Of a stretch of DNA of 60,608 nucleotides, positions 49,328-59,110 are shown piece after piece. A program made the position numbers and the translations under genes. Origin of the DNA: Emergencia sp. (GTDB lineage Bacteria; Bacillota; Clostridia; Peptostreptococcales; Anaerovoracaceae); NCBI GenBank assembly GCA_022767345.1, contig JALEOD010000064.1, positions 1-60,608 of the forward strand. The letters run 5' to 3'. A model generated the notes under the pieces. It was given only the letters and a program-made list of their open reading frames with translations. It had not been told where the DNA came from and did not search any database. The number at the start of each line of letters is the position of its first letter. The stretch's first letter is position 1.

Positions 49328-49356
49328 ATCATACCACAGGTTTTAATATTTATCAA
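49328..49356 (-). promoter_or_regulatory. Promoter of the DUF2975/XRE pair
   Basis: Minus strand: TTGATA (49351-49356), 17-nt spacer, TATGAT (49328-49333). The upstream DNA is an AT-rich run containing TTTATCGTTTATCATTAA-like repeats, a possible operator. Confidence 0.65.
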
Positions 49357-49436
49357 TATATTTTTATCGTTTATCATTAAATATTTTTCGTTTTTCGTAA
49401 TGAAAAAGCAAGGTGCTGATTCCTTATTTTAAATAC

Positions 49437-49460
49437 AGCCGGAAGATTTCTCCTCCGGCT
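49437..49460 (-). terminator. Terminator-like hairpin after gpsA
   Basis: AGCCGGA (49437-49443) and TCCGGCT (49454-49460) form a 7-bp stem with a 10-nt loop, 34 nt after the gpsA stop, followed on the minus strand by GTATTTAAAAT. Moderate quality. Confidence 0.6.
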
Positions 49461-49494
49461 ATTTCCAAAGTACCGCTTAAACGACTGCACTTTC

Positions 49495-50496
49495 TCAGTC
49501 AATATGCTTTTCGTTCTTTCTGTCTCTGCCCATCAAAAGCTCAACAGCGTCCTTTGCAGTAATTTTCTCGTTGATACAGTTGTAAATGCACTCAGTAATC
49601 GGCATTTCCACGCCGACTTTCTGTGCCAGCTGATAAGCAGCTTCCGCAGTGAACATACCCTCTACAACCATGCCTACCTTTTCGACGGCTTCACTTGGTT
49701 TCATTCCTTCGCCGATCATGATGCCGCAGCGGCGGTTTCTGGAATGCATGCTGGTGCAGGTTACGATTAAATCCCCGATACCGGTAAGCCCAGAGAAGGT
49801 TGCAATATCAGCACCCAGCTTTACGCCCAGACGGCACATTTCTGTAATGCCGCGGGTCATCAGCGCTGCTTTCGCGTTGTCTCCGAAGCCGATTCCGTCG
49901 GAAATACCTGCGCCCAGGGCGATGATATTTTTCAGTGAGCCACCCAGTTCCACACCGCAGACATCATCGTTGGTGTAAACACGGAATCGGTCGGTCATGA
50001 ATACATCCTGCACGTATTCAGCAAGAGCCATATCCTTAGAAGCCACTGCCACAGTGGTCGGCATCGCTCTTCCCACCTCTTCTGCGTGAGACGGGCCGGA
50101 AAGCACGACGTACTTCACATCCGGTTTCAGTATGTACGCGATTTCGCTCATGCGCATCAACGTGCCCTGCTCGATTCCCTTTGCCACGTTGACAATGACC
50201 ATGTCATCCTCAAGGAACGGAATCGCATTTTCAAAGGCACTTCTGAAATGCTGCGCCGGCGCGGAAAACAGCGCGATATCAGCGCCTTTAAGGGCTTCCT
50301 CAGAGGTCTCCACGATCTGCAGATTGTCAGAAAACCTGATACCCGGCAAATATCTGACATTTTCTCTGTGCTCCCGCATTTCCCTTACATGTTCCATATT
50401 GACATCACACATTTTGACCTGATGTCCTTTATTGCTCAGTGTAATTGCAAGGGCTGTTCCCCAGCTTCCTGCACCGATAACACCTATTTTTTTCAT
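49495..50496 (-). CDS. gpsA: NAD(P)-dependent glycerol-3-phosphate dehydrogenase
   Basis: Makes sn-glycerol-3-phosphate for phospholipid synthesis. The 333-aa protein has the NAD loop GVIGAGSWGTALAITL (about 4-19), SGPSHAEEVGRAMPTTV, the catalytic Lys in LGGSLKNIIALGAGISDG, and LTGIGDLIVTCTSMHSRNRR. It is the last gene of the operon and works next to plsY and plsX, so one transcript carries the enzymes for phosphatidate precursors. Confidence 0.96.
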   Translation of the reverse strand: MKKIGVIGAGSWGTALAITLSNKGHQVKMCDVNMEHVREMREHRENVRYLPGIRFSDNLQIVETSEEALKGADIALFSAPAQHFRSAFENAIPFLEDDMVIVNVAKGIEQGTLMRMSEIAYILKPDVKYVVLSGPSHAEEVGRAMPTTVAVASKDMALAEYVQDVFMTDRFRVYTNDDVCGVELGGSLKNIIALGAGISDGIGFGDNAKAALMTRGITEMCRLGVKLGADIATFSGLTGIGDLIVTCTSMHSRNRRCGIMIGEGMKPSEAVEKVGMVVEGMFTAEAAYQLAQKVGVEMPITECIYNCINEKITAKDAVELLMGRDRKNEKHID

Positions 50497-50516
50497 TTAA
50501 AATCCTTCTTTCCGGC

Positions 50517-51155
50517 TTACTTGTCAGCTTTTTCGTCAGCTCTCTTTCCAAAGCTGAGCCTGCTTTCTTCGCCTTTTAAAATACGTTTGATATTTCCGCG
50601 GTGTGCATAGATTAAAAGGGCCGCCATGACAATGCCGATATAGAAAAAGTCCGGCTCCATAAAATACGCAAACACTGGAAAAGATGCCGCCGCCGTAATA
50701 GATCCAAGGGATACCATACGGGTCAAAGCAACGACAACCACCACTACTAAAAGCGCAAGAAGCGCCAGCTGCCAGTTGACACCAAGAATTGCGCCAAAGG
50801 CCACCGCTACCCCTTTTCCGCCTTTAAATTTAAACATAATCGGCCAGATATGTCCGATAAACGCCGCCAGGGCGCAGAACATCGCTGCCTCAGGTACAGC
50901 AAATGCAAAGCCAATCTTGACAGCAAGAAACCCTTTGCCGATATCCACAATCAGCGTAATCAGCGCCGCTTTTTTTCCAAGTACGCGAAGTACGTTGGTA
51001 GTTCCCGCATTGCCGCTTCCCTCTTTCTTGATATCCTTTCCCACAGCCCTTGCAAGGAGCGTTGCCGGGGAAATATTTCCAAGGAAATACGCCAGGATAA
51101 TCAGCAGAATATCCGTTATACCCACGGTCCCTGTCGTAAAAAAAACTGTACCCAC
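50517..51155 (-). CDS. plsY: Acyl-phosphate glycerol-3-phosphate acyltransferase
   Basis: Membrane enzyme that transfers the acyl group from acyl-phosphate (made by PlsX) to glycerol-3-phosphate. The 212-aa protein has about five membrane segments and the three PlsY motifs: LGNISPATLLAR (motif 1, S/T variant), GSGNAGTTNVLRVLGKKAA (motif 1/2), and KFKGGKGVAVAFGAILG (motif 2, with GGKGVA). The C-terminus is a cytosolic charged tail (RLSFGKRADEKADK). Its start touches the der stop. Confidence 0.95.
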   Translation of the reverse strand: MGTVFFTTGTVGITDILLIILAYFLGNISPATLLARAVGKDIKKEGSGNAGTTNVLRVLGKKAALITLIVDIGKGFLAVKIGFAFAVPEAAMFCALAAFIGHIWPIMFKFKGGKGVAVAFGAILGVNWQLALLALLVVVVVVALTRMVSLGSITAAASFPVFAYFMEPDFFYIGIVMAALLIYAHRGNIKRILKGEESRLSFGKRADEKADK

Positions 51156-52480
51156 TACTGTTCCTTCTCTCCTTTTTCTCTAAACACAAACTTGATAGAG
51201 GTTCCTTCAAAACCAAAGCCTTCTCTGATTTTGTTTTCCAGATATCTGGCGTAGGAGAAGTGCATTAAATCTCTCTTGTTAATCTGGAAAGAGAACAGCG
51301 GCGGCTTTACGCCTACCTGGGTCACATAGTAAATTTTCAGCCTCTTGCCTTTGTCCGACGGCGGCTGCTTCATCATAGTCGCATCGGTAACAAGGCTATT
51401 CAGCTGACCTGTCGGCACCCGCAGGGCTCTCTTTTCAGCCACGTATTTCGCCATCTTAATGACATCGAAGACTCTCTGCTTATCCTTCACGGAAATAAAT
51501 ACCATCGGCGCGTAAGACATAAACTGAAGCTCCGCCTCGATTTCCCGCTTAAAGTCGCGCATGGTGTTGGTTTCTTTCTGAATCAAATCCCACTTGTTGA
51601 CCACGACGACAATGCCTTTTCCTGCCTCGTGGGCAACTCCCGCGATTTTTTTATCCTGCTCGGTCACACCTTCCTCAGCGTCAATCATCAGAAGGCACAC
51701 GTCACAGCGCTCGATGGCTGCAACGGCACGAATGACGCTGTAGCGCTCGATATCTTCATTGACCTTGCTCTTTCTGCGAATACCCGCCGTATCGATTAAA
51801 GTGTACTTGTCGCCGCCCCACTCAAAAGGCGTATCGATGGAGTCTCTGGTCGTACCCGCAATAGGAGAAACAATCACTCGCTTTTCTCCGATCAGGCAGT
51901 TAATCAGAGAAGATTTTCCAACATTCGGTTTGCCGATGACAGCAACCTTGATATCCTCTTCCTCATCTTCCTCAAGGTCATCCGGAAAACTCTCTACAAT
52001 TTCGTCCAGCACATCGCCGAAGTTGAGCATATTTGCCGCGGAAATGGCGATAGGCTCGCCAATTCCAAGCTCATAAAAATCATAAAAGTCGTCCGGCAGA
52101 TTCATTGGATTATCAATCTTATTGACAAGAAGCATGACCTTTTTGCCGGTTCTTCTCAGCATCATCGCCACTTCATTATCGGCATGGGTCAGCCCCTCTT
52201 TTCCGTCTACCATAAAAAGTATTACGTCAGCCATATCCATGGCGGTCTGCGCCTGCTCCCGCATCTGGGAAAGAATGACGTCTTCGCTGTCCGGCTCGAT
52301 ACCGCCTGTATCAATCAGAGCAAAGTGAATGCTGTTCCACTCCGCCTCTGCATAAATTCTGTCTCTGGTTACGCCCGGGGTATCCTCTACGATGGAAACT
52401 CGTCTGCCTACAACTCTGTTGAAAAATGTGGATTTTCCAACGTTCGGTCTTCCCACTACGGCTACAATTGGTTTACTCAC
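51155..52480 (-). CDS. der: Ribosome biogenesis GTPase Der (EngA)
   Basis: Double-GTPase needed for 50S ribosome maturation. The 441-aa protein has G domain 1 ([12 protein letters not shown], residues 9-20; DTGG; NKID), G domain 2 ([24 protein letters not shown]) and a C-terminal KH-like domain ([24 protein letters not shown], in part). The start is GTG at 52480 ([10 protein letters not shown]) with GGGAGG 10 nt upstream; it overlaps the ftsY stop by 8 nt. The frame is open to 52498 but those codons lie over the ribosome binding site. Confidence 0.96.
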   Translation of the reverse strand: MSKPIVAVVGRPNVGKSTFFNRVVGRRVSIVEDTPGVTRDRIYAEAEWNSIHFALIDTGGIEPDSEDVILSQMREQAQTAMDMADVILFMVDGKEGLTHADNEVAMMLRRTGKKVMLLVNKIDNPMNLPDDFYDFYELGIGEPIAISAANMLNFGDVLDEIVESFPDDLEEDEEEDIKVAVIGKPNVGKSSLINCLIGEKRVIVSPIAGTTRDSIDTPFEWGGDKYTLIDTAGIRRKSKVNEDIERYSVIRAVAAIERCDVCLLMIDAEEGVTEQDKKIAGVAHEAGKGIVVVVNKWDLIQKETNTMRDFKREIEAELQFMSYAPMVFISVKDKQRVFDVIKMAKYVAEKRALRVPTGQLNSLVTDATMMKQPPSDKGKRLKIYYVTQVGVKPPLFSFQINKRDLMHFSYARYLENKIREGFGFEGTSIKFVFREKGEKEQ

Positions 52481-53372
52481 TAAAAATTCCTCCCGCAAAT
52501 TCTAACGGATCAAACTCCTTCAGGTCTTCCATGCCCTCACCTACGCCGATATACTTAATCGGAAGGTCAAATTCGTCGGCAATGGTGATGGCGATACCGC
52601 CCTTTGCTGTGCCGTCCAGCTTGGTCAGCACAACACCGGTGATTTCTGCTGCTTCGTTGAATTCCTGCGCCTGGGAAACAGCATTCTTGCCTGTAGTCGC
52701 ATCCAATACCAGCAGCGTTTCTCTCGCCGCCTCAGGAAATTCTCTGGAAATAACCTTGTTCATCTTTTCCAGTTCATTCATCAGATTCTTCTTGGTCTGC
52801 AATCTTCCTGCAGTATCACAGATCAGCACATCCATGCCTTTCGCCTTTGCGGACTGAATCGCGTCATAGATGACCGCCGACGGGTCAGCTCCCTCCTGAT
52901 GACGCACGGTGTTGACACCGATTCGCTGTCCCCAGATTTCAAGCTGTTCTCCCGCTGCTGCCCTAAAAGTGTCCGCCGCCCCAAGAAGAACGGTTTTTCC
53001 CTCAGCACGAAGCTTATGTCCAATCTTTGCAATAGATGTGGTCTTTCCGCCGCCGTTGATTCCAATCATCAGAATCACCAGAGGCGTATCCTGGCAGAGT
53101 TTATTCCTCTCGCCTTTGTCCATCAGCTGGGCGATGACCTTAGCCAGCGCCTCCTTGATATTCTCAGGCCTTGTGATATAGTTTTCTTTGATATACTGTC
53201 TCAGATTTTCCATGATTTTCATCGTAGTATCCATACCGATATCCGATGTAATCAGGATTTCCTCCAGCTCATCCATTAAATCTTCATCAATCTCCGGTCT
53301 TCCCATGATGGCGTCGCCGATTCGCTCGGACAGCTTGCCAAAAAAACCCTTTTTTTCTTTAAATAGTGCCAT
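52473..53372 (-). CDS. ftsY: Signal recognition particle receptor FtsY
   Basis: GTPase that brings ribosome-SRP complexes to the membrane translocase. The 299-aa protein has a short N domain (about 1-95) and the SRP GTPase domain: [18 protein letters not shown] (P-loop, about 106-123), [29 protein letters not shown] and [17 protein letters not shown]. The acidic A domain of E. coli FtsY is missing, as usual in Firmicutes. It starts 51 nt after smc and shares 8 nt with der. Confidence 0.96.
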   Translation of the reverse strand: MALFKEKKGFFGKLSERIGDAIMGRPEIDEDLMDELEEILITSDIGMDTTMKIMENLRQYIKENYITRPENIKEALAKVIAQLMDKGERNKLCQDTPLVILMIGINGGGKTTSIAKIGHKLRAEGKTVLLGAADTFRAAAGEQLEIWGQRIGVNTVRHQEGADPSAVIYDAIQSAKAKGMDVLICDTAGRLQTKKNLMNELEKMNKVISREFPEAARETLLVLDATTGKNAVSQAQEFNEAAEITGVVLTKLDGTAKGGIAITIADEFDLPIKYIGVGEGMEDLKEFDPLEFAGGIFSE

Positions 53373-53423
53373 AAGTGTATTTATCCCTTTCCGGTTTTCA
53401 CCGTATTTTATACTTCATTCAAA

Positions 53424-56400
53424 TTATAAGGCAAAATCGTCGCCGAGGCGCAGACTCAATACCTTGGAAACGCCCTGCTCCGGCATGGTTACACCATAGA
53501 GCACGTCGGCATGTTCCATGGTCGCCTTCTGGTGGGTAACCAGCGCGAACTGAATGTTATCAAATCTCCGCAGGTATTTTGCAAATCTGTCGATGTTGGC
53601 ATCATCCAAAGCTGCTTCCACCTCGTCCAAAATGCAGAACGGCGTCGGCTTTGTTTTCAGTACTGCGAACATCAGCGCAATGGCTGTCATAGTCTTCTCT
53701 CCACCGCTCATCAGATTGATGTTCTGCAGTTTCTTCCCAGGTGGCTGAGCGATAATATCGATGCCCGATTCCAGAGGGTTATTCTCATCTTCCATGCGAA
53801 GCTCAGCATGACCGCCGCCGAATAACTCACGGAAAATCACCTCAAAACGCTCCACAACCTGATCAAAGTTTTCCTTGAATTTTGTCTTAATGGTCGTGTC
53901 CATTTCTGTGATAATGCCGCGGAGTTCGTCCATGGCAGTGACGATGTCCTTTCGCTGTGTGGTCAGGAATTCGTAACGCTGGCTGACAGTTTCGTATTCC
54001 TTAATGGAACCTACGTTGACTTCACCAAGCTCCCTGATTCTGTTTCTGATTTCTCTGCTCTCCTTAACTGAAGTGCTCATGACGAAATCCGGATTGCGCA
54101 GATCCACAGCCTGGGCATAGGAAATTTCAAAATCCTCCCAGAGCCTTTCCTTCAGTGTATCCAGCTGGGTTTCGTTTTTCGCTACTTTGATTTCCAACTG
54201 ATACTTCTGATCCTGACAGCTGTTCAGCCGTTCTGTATAGCCCTGCTGTTCCTTGGTTACACTGCTGAGTTTTTCAGACAGCTGCCCTCTCTTTCTGCCA
54301 ATTTCTTCTATATAATTTTCTGTATTCTGTTTTTCTAAAGCCAGCTTTGCGATATCCTCTTCCGCACCGTCAGCACCGAAGAGCAGGCTGTTCTTTTCTT
54401 CTTCCAGCTCCGAAAGCTGTCGCTTCTTGGTTTCTATCTGGAAGCAGTAATCCTCCGCCGTCTCAGAAATTCGCGCCAGCAGACCTTCGATATTGGTTTT
54501 CTTTGTTTCCCACTCACTGGCAGCAATTCTGGTTCTGGTAATGCCTTCGCTTGCTTCATCAATGACAGCCTTCTTTGCTTCATAAGCTGCCATGGCCTCC
54601 TCAATCCTGCCGTTTACTGCTTCAATCAGAAGTTCGGCCTCTTTGGCTTCTCCCTGGAGGTTTTCTACTGCCTCTGCAGCATCCTTGCTGTCTTTCTCAA
54701 TGGAGGAGATTTCCTTTGCGAAACGGGCGCTGCTGTCTGTAATCTGACTCAGCGCATCCTTCAGCGCCGCAATCTTGCCCGCAAAAGAAACCTGTTTCAG
54801 CTCTGTCTCCCGCTGACTTTGGGCAAGCGCGGAAAGTTCCCCGTCTAAGGCCGCGCTTCTTTCACTGGCTTTGCGGTTTTCCTCCATGACTTCTTTCAGC
54901 TTTTCTCTTAAATCTTCGATTTCTTTCTCTAAAGACGCGATTTCGCTGCGCCGTTCCAGAAGATTTGCCGTCTTGTTCTTATATTTACCGCCGGTGATGG
55001 CACCGCTGACGTTGATGATTTCTCCATCCAGCGTTACAAAACGAAGACCGCTGGCGGAAATTTTAGAAAGTCTGATTGCAGCATCCATGTCCTCGGCAAT
55101 GACAACCCTGCCGAGGAGATAATCAAAGATATTTCTGTATTCCTCTCTATAGGTAATGCAGTCAGCCGCCAGGCCTTTATAGCCCGGATCCCGGCTGATT
55201 TTCTCATCAATTCTGGCTCTGCCGCCTTTAATAGAGGCTGCCGGAAGAAAGGTAAGACGCCCTGCTCTGTTTTCTTTCAGCTTCGCAATGGCACGCTTGG
55301 CGCTGTTGTCATCATCGCAGATGATGTTCTGCATCTGCCCGCCGAGGGCGGTCTCAATGGCGGCTTCAAGGCCGCTTGGCACTTCCATCAGCTCAGCTAC
55401 TACGCCGGAAATACCGGAAAGTCCGCTGCGCATGATATATTTTACTGCGTAGTTATAGCCTTCATAGTTATTTTCCATCTCCTCGATGGTCTTTTTTCTT
55501 GCGGTTTTCTGGCTACCGGAAAGTTTCAGTTCCTCAATTTTTGCGCCGGTCTGTTTTCTTCGCTCTTCAATCCGCTGCTTTTCCTCTGTCAAATCCGAAA
55601 TCTTAGACTTAATCTCAGCGAGTATGTTCTCGTTTTGACGGTTTTCAGCCTCAGCTGCCGCAAGCCTTTCGCTGCCTTCCTCCTGATTTTCTGCAGCGCC
55701 GTCTGCTTCCTGATCCAGCTGCTGCCTGCGTTTTTGCAGGGTCTCCATGATACTCTCGTAACTCTTCGCCTCGCTTTTCTTGGAAGCAATCAGATTGTGC
55801 AGACGGAACAGTTCTTCTCTTCCATTGTCAATGGTATCGGTCAGTTCAGAAGCTTCTCTCGCCAGAGCGCTGTGAGCTTCCGCCTGCTCCTGCAAAGACG
55901 CTGCCGCTTCCTCGTGATTTCTTATGATTTCTCCTTTGGACTTCGCAAGCTGTGCCTTGTTTTCTTCTTCGCGGGAAAGCCTTTCGGAAAGTTCTTCGAT
56001 TTCCCCTGCCAATCTACCGCTGTCCTTTTCGATACCGGAAAGACGTTCCTTGCTCAGCTGGCTTTCACTGCTGCGCCTGTTCATCTCTTCTACAATATGT
56101 AACAGCTTGTCTCTTGCCTCATTGCCAAGCTGTTCTAAGTGTTCATTTTGCTCTCTGTCAGCCGCGGCCTCTTTGTCGATATTCTGTTTTTTCTCGCTGA
56201 TTGCTGCAAGTTCTTCAGAAAGTCCTGCGATATCCTTCTGATAAATATCATTTCTGGAAAGAATATTGTCGATATTTTTCAGAGTGATATTGATTTCCAA
56301 ATCCCGATAGCGTTCTTTCAGCTGCAGATATTCCTTTGCCTTGATGCTGTCTTCTTTCAGTCCGTCGATTCTGCTCTCTATTTCCGAAACGATATCATTG

Positions 56401-56972
56401 ACTCTGTCCAGATTATTTCCAGTAGATTCCAGCTTTCTCTCGGCCTCAGCCTTCTTACTTTTGTACATGACAACACCAGCGGCTTCCTCGAAAATCTCTC
56501 GTCTGCTCTCCGGTTTATTGCTGACAATATCCGCAATTTTTCCCTGTCCGATGAGAGAATATCCGTCAACACCGATGCCGGTATCCATAATCAGCTCTCT
56601 GATATCTCTCAGCCTGCACTGATTGTTGTTAATCAGATACTCGCTTTCCCCGGATCTGTACATTCTCCTTGTAATCGCAACTTCATTATAGTCGATGTTC
56701 AAAATACCTGTCGAGTTATCGATTACTAAAGTAACCTCAGCCATCCCACGGGATTTACGGCTGGCGGTTCCGGCAAAAATGACCTCTTCCATTTTGCCGC
56801 CGCGAAGCGCTTTGGGACTCTGTTCACCGAGCACCCATCTGATGGCGTCGCTGATATTACTTTTTCCACTGCCGTTGGGACCTACGATGCAGGTCACACC
56901 TTCGTGGAACTCTATGACTACCGGTTCTGCAAAGGACTTAAACCCGTGCATTTCTAGCCTCTTAAAATACAT
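53424..56972 (-). CDS. smc: Chromosome partition protein SMC
   Basis: ATPase of the condensin complex that organises and segregates chromosomes. The 1182-aa length is standard. N-terminal Walker A GPNGSGKSNISDAIRWVLGEQ (about 32-45), long coiled coils (about 170-500 and 680-1020), a hinge at about 515-665 (GISGVVAELMEVPSGLEAA onward), and the C-terminal head with signature LMSGGEKTMTAIALMFA and Walker B FCILDEVEAALDD. Partners ScpA/ScpB are not in the window. It begins 67 nt after rnc in the same operon. Confidence 0.97.
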   Translation of the reverse strand: MYFKRLEMHGFKSFAEPVVIEFHEGVTCIVGPNGSGKSNISDAIRWVLGEQSPKALRGGKMEEVIFAGTASRKSRGMAEVTLVIDNSTGILNIDYNEVAITRRMYRSGESEYLINNNQCRLRDIRELIMDTGIGVDGYSLIGQGKIADIVSNKPESRREIFEEAAGVVMYKSKKAEAERKLESTGNNLDRVNDIVSEIESRIDGLKEDSIKAKEYLQLKERYRDLEINITLKNIDNILSRNDIYQKDIAGLSEELAAISEKKQNIDKEAAADREQNEHLEQLGNEARDKLLHIVEEMNRRSSESQLSKERLSGIEKDSGRLAGEIEELSERLSREEENKAQLAKSKGEIIRNHEEAAASLQEQAEAHSALAREASELTDTIDNGREELFRLHNLIASKKSEAKSYESIMETLQKRRQQLDQEADGAAENQEEGSERLAAAEAENRQNENILAEIKSKISDLTEEKQRIEERRKQTGAKIEELKLSGSQKTARKKTIEEMENNYEGYNYAVKYIMRSGLSGISGVVAELMEVPSGLEAAIETALGGQMQNIICDDDNSAKRAIAKLKENRAGRLTFLPAASIKGGRARIDEKISRDPGYKGLAADCITYREEYRNIFDYLLGRVVIAEDMDAAIRLSKISASGLRFVTLDGEIINVSGAITGGKYKNKTANLLERRSEIASLEKEIEDLREKLKEVMEENRKASERSAALDGELSALAQSQRETELKQVSFAGKIAALKDALSQITDSSARFAKEISSIEKDSKDAAEAVENLQGEAKEAELLIEAVNGRIEEAMAAYEAKKAVIDEASEGITRTRIAASEWETKKTNIEGLLARISETAEDYCFQIETKKRQLSELEEEKNSLLFGADGAEEDIAKLALEKQNTENYIEEIGRKRGQLSEKLSSVTKEQQGYTERLNSCQDQKYQLEIKVAKNETQLDTLKERLWEDFEISYAQAVDLRNPDFVMSTSVKESREIRNRIRELGEVNVGSIKEYETVSQRYEFLTTQRKDIVTAMDELRGIITEMDTTIKTKFKENFDQVVERFEVIFRELFGGGHAELRMEDENNPLESGIDIIAQPPGKKLQNINLMSGGEKTMTAIALMFAVLKTKPTPFCILDEVEAALDDANIDRFAKYLRRFDNIQFALVTHQKATMEHADVLYGVTMPEQGVSKVLSLRLGDDFAL

Positions 56973-57039
56973 ACTAGCCTTTCCTCTTTCTACTCATTGT
57001 TTGTTCTTTGTCCCGTACTGATTTCATACCTTAGCAAGA

Positions 57040-57732
57040 CTAACTTTCTGACAGCAGACGAAAGGTTTCCCTTGCGGCATTCTGCTCTGCTTCTTTCTTG
57101 CTTTTGCCCGATCCGCATCCCAGCACTCTTCCGTTGCAAGTCAGATGGACATAGAAAGTTTTGTCGTGGTCCGGCCCTTCCTCTTTGTCCAAATGATAGG
57201 AAATAATAACTTTCTTTCCGCGTTTCTGCAAAACCTCCTGCACCTGCGTCTTATAATCGGTAAAGAGTCTGCCGGCGAGTGCGTCCTCAATAGTCTGCGC
57301 AAACTCTCTGGATACAAAGCGAAATACCTCCTCGAATCCTCCGTCCAGATAAATCGCGCCAACTACTGCTTCTACCGCATCAGCCAAAATGGATTCTCGT
57401 TGTCTTCCGCCGGAATGTTCCTCACCTTTTCCCATATTCAGATACGCACCGATATCAAGCCTTCTTGCTACCTGCGCCAAAGATTTCTCACAGACAATCA
57501 GCGCTCTGGTCTTTGTCAGCTTCCCCTCGTCTACCTTTTCCAGAAGCTTATAAAGCTCCACACTGATGATTGCGTCAAAAAAGGCATCGCCTAAAAATTC
57601 CAGCCGCTCGTTGTTGTTCTTTCCTTCGGTTCCGTGCTCTCTGCAGAAAGAACTGTGGGTCAGCGCCTTATTCAAAAGTTCTTTATTCTTAAATGTATAT
57701 TGGATTTTCTTTTCAAAATCTCCGTTATTCAC
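57040..57732 (-). CDS. rnc: Ribonuclease III
   Basis: Cleaves double-stranded RNA in rRNA and mRNA processing. The 230-aa protein has the catalytic signature NERLEFLGDAFFDAIISVELY (about 41-61) with the Glu/Asp metal ligands, DAVEAVVGAIYLDGG, and a C-terminal dsRNA-binding domain (DYKTQVQEVLQKRGKKVIISY then GSGKSKKEAEQNAARETF). The start is GTG at 57732 with GAGGAG 12 nt upstream, overlapping plsX by 8 nt. In many Firmicutes acpP lies between plsX and rnc; here it does not. Confidence 0.96.
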   Translation of the reverse strand: MNNGDFEKKIQYTFKNKELLNKALTHSSFCREHGTEGKNNNERLEFLGDAFFDAIISVELYKLLEKVDEGKLTKTRALIVCEKSLAQVARRLDIGAYLNMGKGEEHSGGRQRESILADAVEAVVGAIYLDGGFEEVFRFVSREFAQTIEDALAGRLFTDYKTQVQEVLQKRGKKVIISYHLDKEEGPDHDKTFYVHLTCNGRVLGCGSGKSKKEAEQNAARETFRLLSES

Positions 57733-58738
57733 TGATTAATATCTCCTCAATCTCTAAAACTGAATTTTGTATGGTATCCACCACCTTTTCCTCTACATAA
57801 GGAATCGCCTTGATGATGGTCTGCTTTACAGCCAGCGCGTCGGAAGAACCGTGCATTTTCAAAAGAGCCCCCTTGACACCCAGAAGCGGCGCCCCGCCAT
57901 ATTCTGCGTAGTTAAACTCTTTTTTAATCTCTAAGAGCTGATCTTTCAAAAGTACTGCGCCGAGCTTGGACTTGGTTGTAGACAGGAATCTGCGCTTCAT
58001 CTCACGAAGAACCATCAGACCCATGCCTTCGGTCAGCTTAATAATTGCGTTTCCCGTAAATCCATCGGTAACGATGATATCGCAAATACCATCCTGCAGA
58101 CTTCTTGCCTCAATACTGCCGATAAAGTTCAGATTGCTCTTTGAAAGCAGCTCATAGGCAGCCTTTGTCAAAGTCGTGCCCTTACCCTCTTCTGTACCAT
58201 TGTTGACAAGGCCTACAGTCGGATTTTCCCGTTTTAAAACCTTTTCCATATAAATACTTCCCATGGTAGCAAATTCCAGAAGATTATTTGGCTTACACTC
58301 CGCATTGGCACCGGTATCTACCAGAAGAGACGGCTTCATGCCGATGACCGGATAAACTGTCGCCAGAGTCGGTCTGTCGATTCCCTGAATTCTTCCCAGA
58401 ATAAAGAGCCCCCCTGCAAGGAGCGCGCCTGTGCTTCCTGCTGACAGGAATACATCGACTTCTTTATTTTTTACCATATTGAGTCCTTTGACGATAGAAG
58501 AATCTTTCTTGGTTCTCACCGCCTTGACAGGCGCCTCGCCATTGGTAATTTCCTCAGTTGCGTTGATTACCTCTATCTTCTCTGAAATAGCGCCGTATTT
58601 GGCAAGGCATTCCCTGATTTTATCCTCCTGACCGATAATCATAATCTGATCTTTGATTTCTTTTGCTGCCGCAACAGCACCTTCTACAATCACTTCCGGT
58701 GCATGGTCACCGCCCATACCGTCCAATAAAATTTTCAT
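57725..58738 (-). CDS. plsX: Phosphate acyltransferase PlsX
   Basis: Converts acyl-ACP to acyl-phosphate for PlsY. The 337-aa protein begins MKILLDGMGGDHAPEVIVEGAV and carries GSTGALLAGGLFILGRIQGIDRPTLATVYP, LVDTGANAECKP, VGLVNNGTEEGKGT and ITDGFTGN-type VTDGFTGNAIIKLTEGMG, all family marks. GGGGAGGA lies 7 nt before the start. First gene of the operon that ends with gpsA; the promoter is at 58781-58809. Confidence 0.96.
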   Translation of the reverse strand: MKILLDGMGGDHAPEVIVEGAVAAAKEIKDQIMIIGQEDKIRECLAKYGAISEKIEVINATEEITNGEAPVKAVRTKKDSSIVKGLNMVKNKEVDVFLSAGSTGALLAGGLFILGRIQGIDRPTLATVYPVIGMKPSLLVDTGANAECKPNNLLEFATMGSIYMEKVLKRENPTVGLVNNGTEEGKGTTLTKAAYELLSKSNLNFIGSIEARSLQDGICDIIVTDGFTGNAIIKLTEGMGLMVLREMKRRFLSTTKSKLGAVLLKDQLLEIKKEFNYAEYGGAPLLGVKGALLKMHGSSDALAVKQTIIKAIPYVEEKVVDTIQNSVLEIEEILISE

Positions 58739-58780
58739 ACTGTTCCTCCCCGCTCACTGCCGCGTGAGCATACATAATTT

Positions 58781-58809
58781 ATTTTAACACAATTCCAGTT
58801 TTTATGCAA
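58781..58809 (-). promoter_or_regulatory. Promoter of the plsX-gpsA operon
   Basis: Minus strand: TTGCAT (58804-58809), 17-nt spacer, TAAAAT (58781-58786), about 40 nt upstream of plsX. No FapR-like palindrome was recognised beside it. Repeat island D begins 7 nt further upstream. Confidence 0.65.
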
Positions 58810-58815
58810 GAAAGG

Positions 58816-59082
58816 GCCTGCGGTTTTGACCGTGCGCCTGTGGTTTTGACCGTGCGCCGTGTTGGCCTGCGGTTTTGACCGTGCGCCACATTCAGTGCCA
58901 TACTCAGCCGCATTAAGCTGCGCCACATTCTGCACCTCTCGGTGTGCGCCATATTCAGATGATTTTTTTGAATTTATTGCGCAAGGCACTGAAAATGTGC
59001 CATCTTTGAAAGTTTTTTCTGGGAAAATGGCGCGAAGAAGTCATATTCTGAAATGCAGAGTACTCACCGCGCCATATTCAGC
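58816..59082. repeat. Repeat island D: 20-bp repeats with TTTTGACCGTGCGCC and GCGCCATATTCAG motifs
   Basis: The unit GCCTGCGGTTTTGACCGTGC occurs at 58816-58835, 58836-58855 (one base different) and 58865-58884. It then gives way to GCGCCACATTCAG (58884-58896), GCCACATTCTGC (near 58922), GCGCCATATTCAG (58946-58958) and again near 59070-59082, with reverse-oriented TGAAAATGTGCCA near 58991. TTTTGACCGT is also the core of repeat island B. No gene is recognised; an 84-codon minus-strand frame here is made of the repeats themselves. Function unknown. Confidence 0.65.
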
Positions 59083-59110
59083 TCATATAAATTTGATAAT
59101 GGCGCGGAAA

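Noticed and set aside
58735-58989. An 84-codon minus-strand frame upstream of plsX
   Set aside because: It consists of the island D repeats, overlaps the plsX promoter and ribosome binding site, and has no plausible start.
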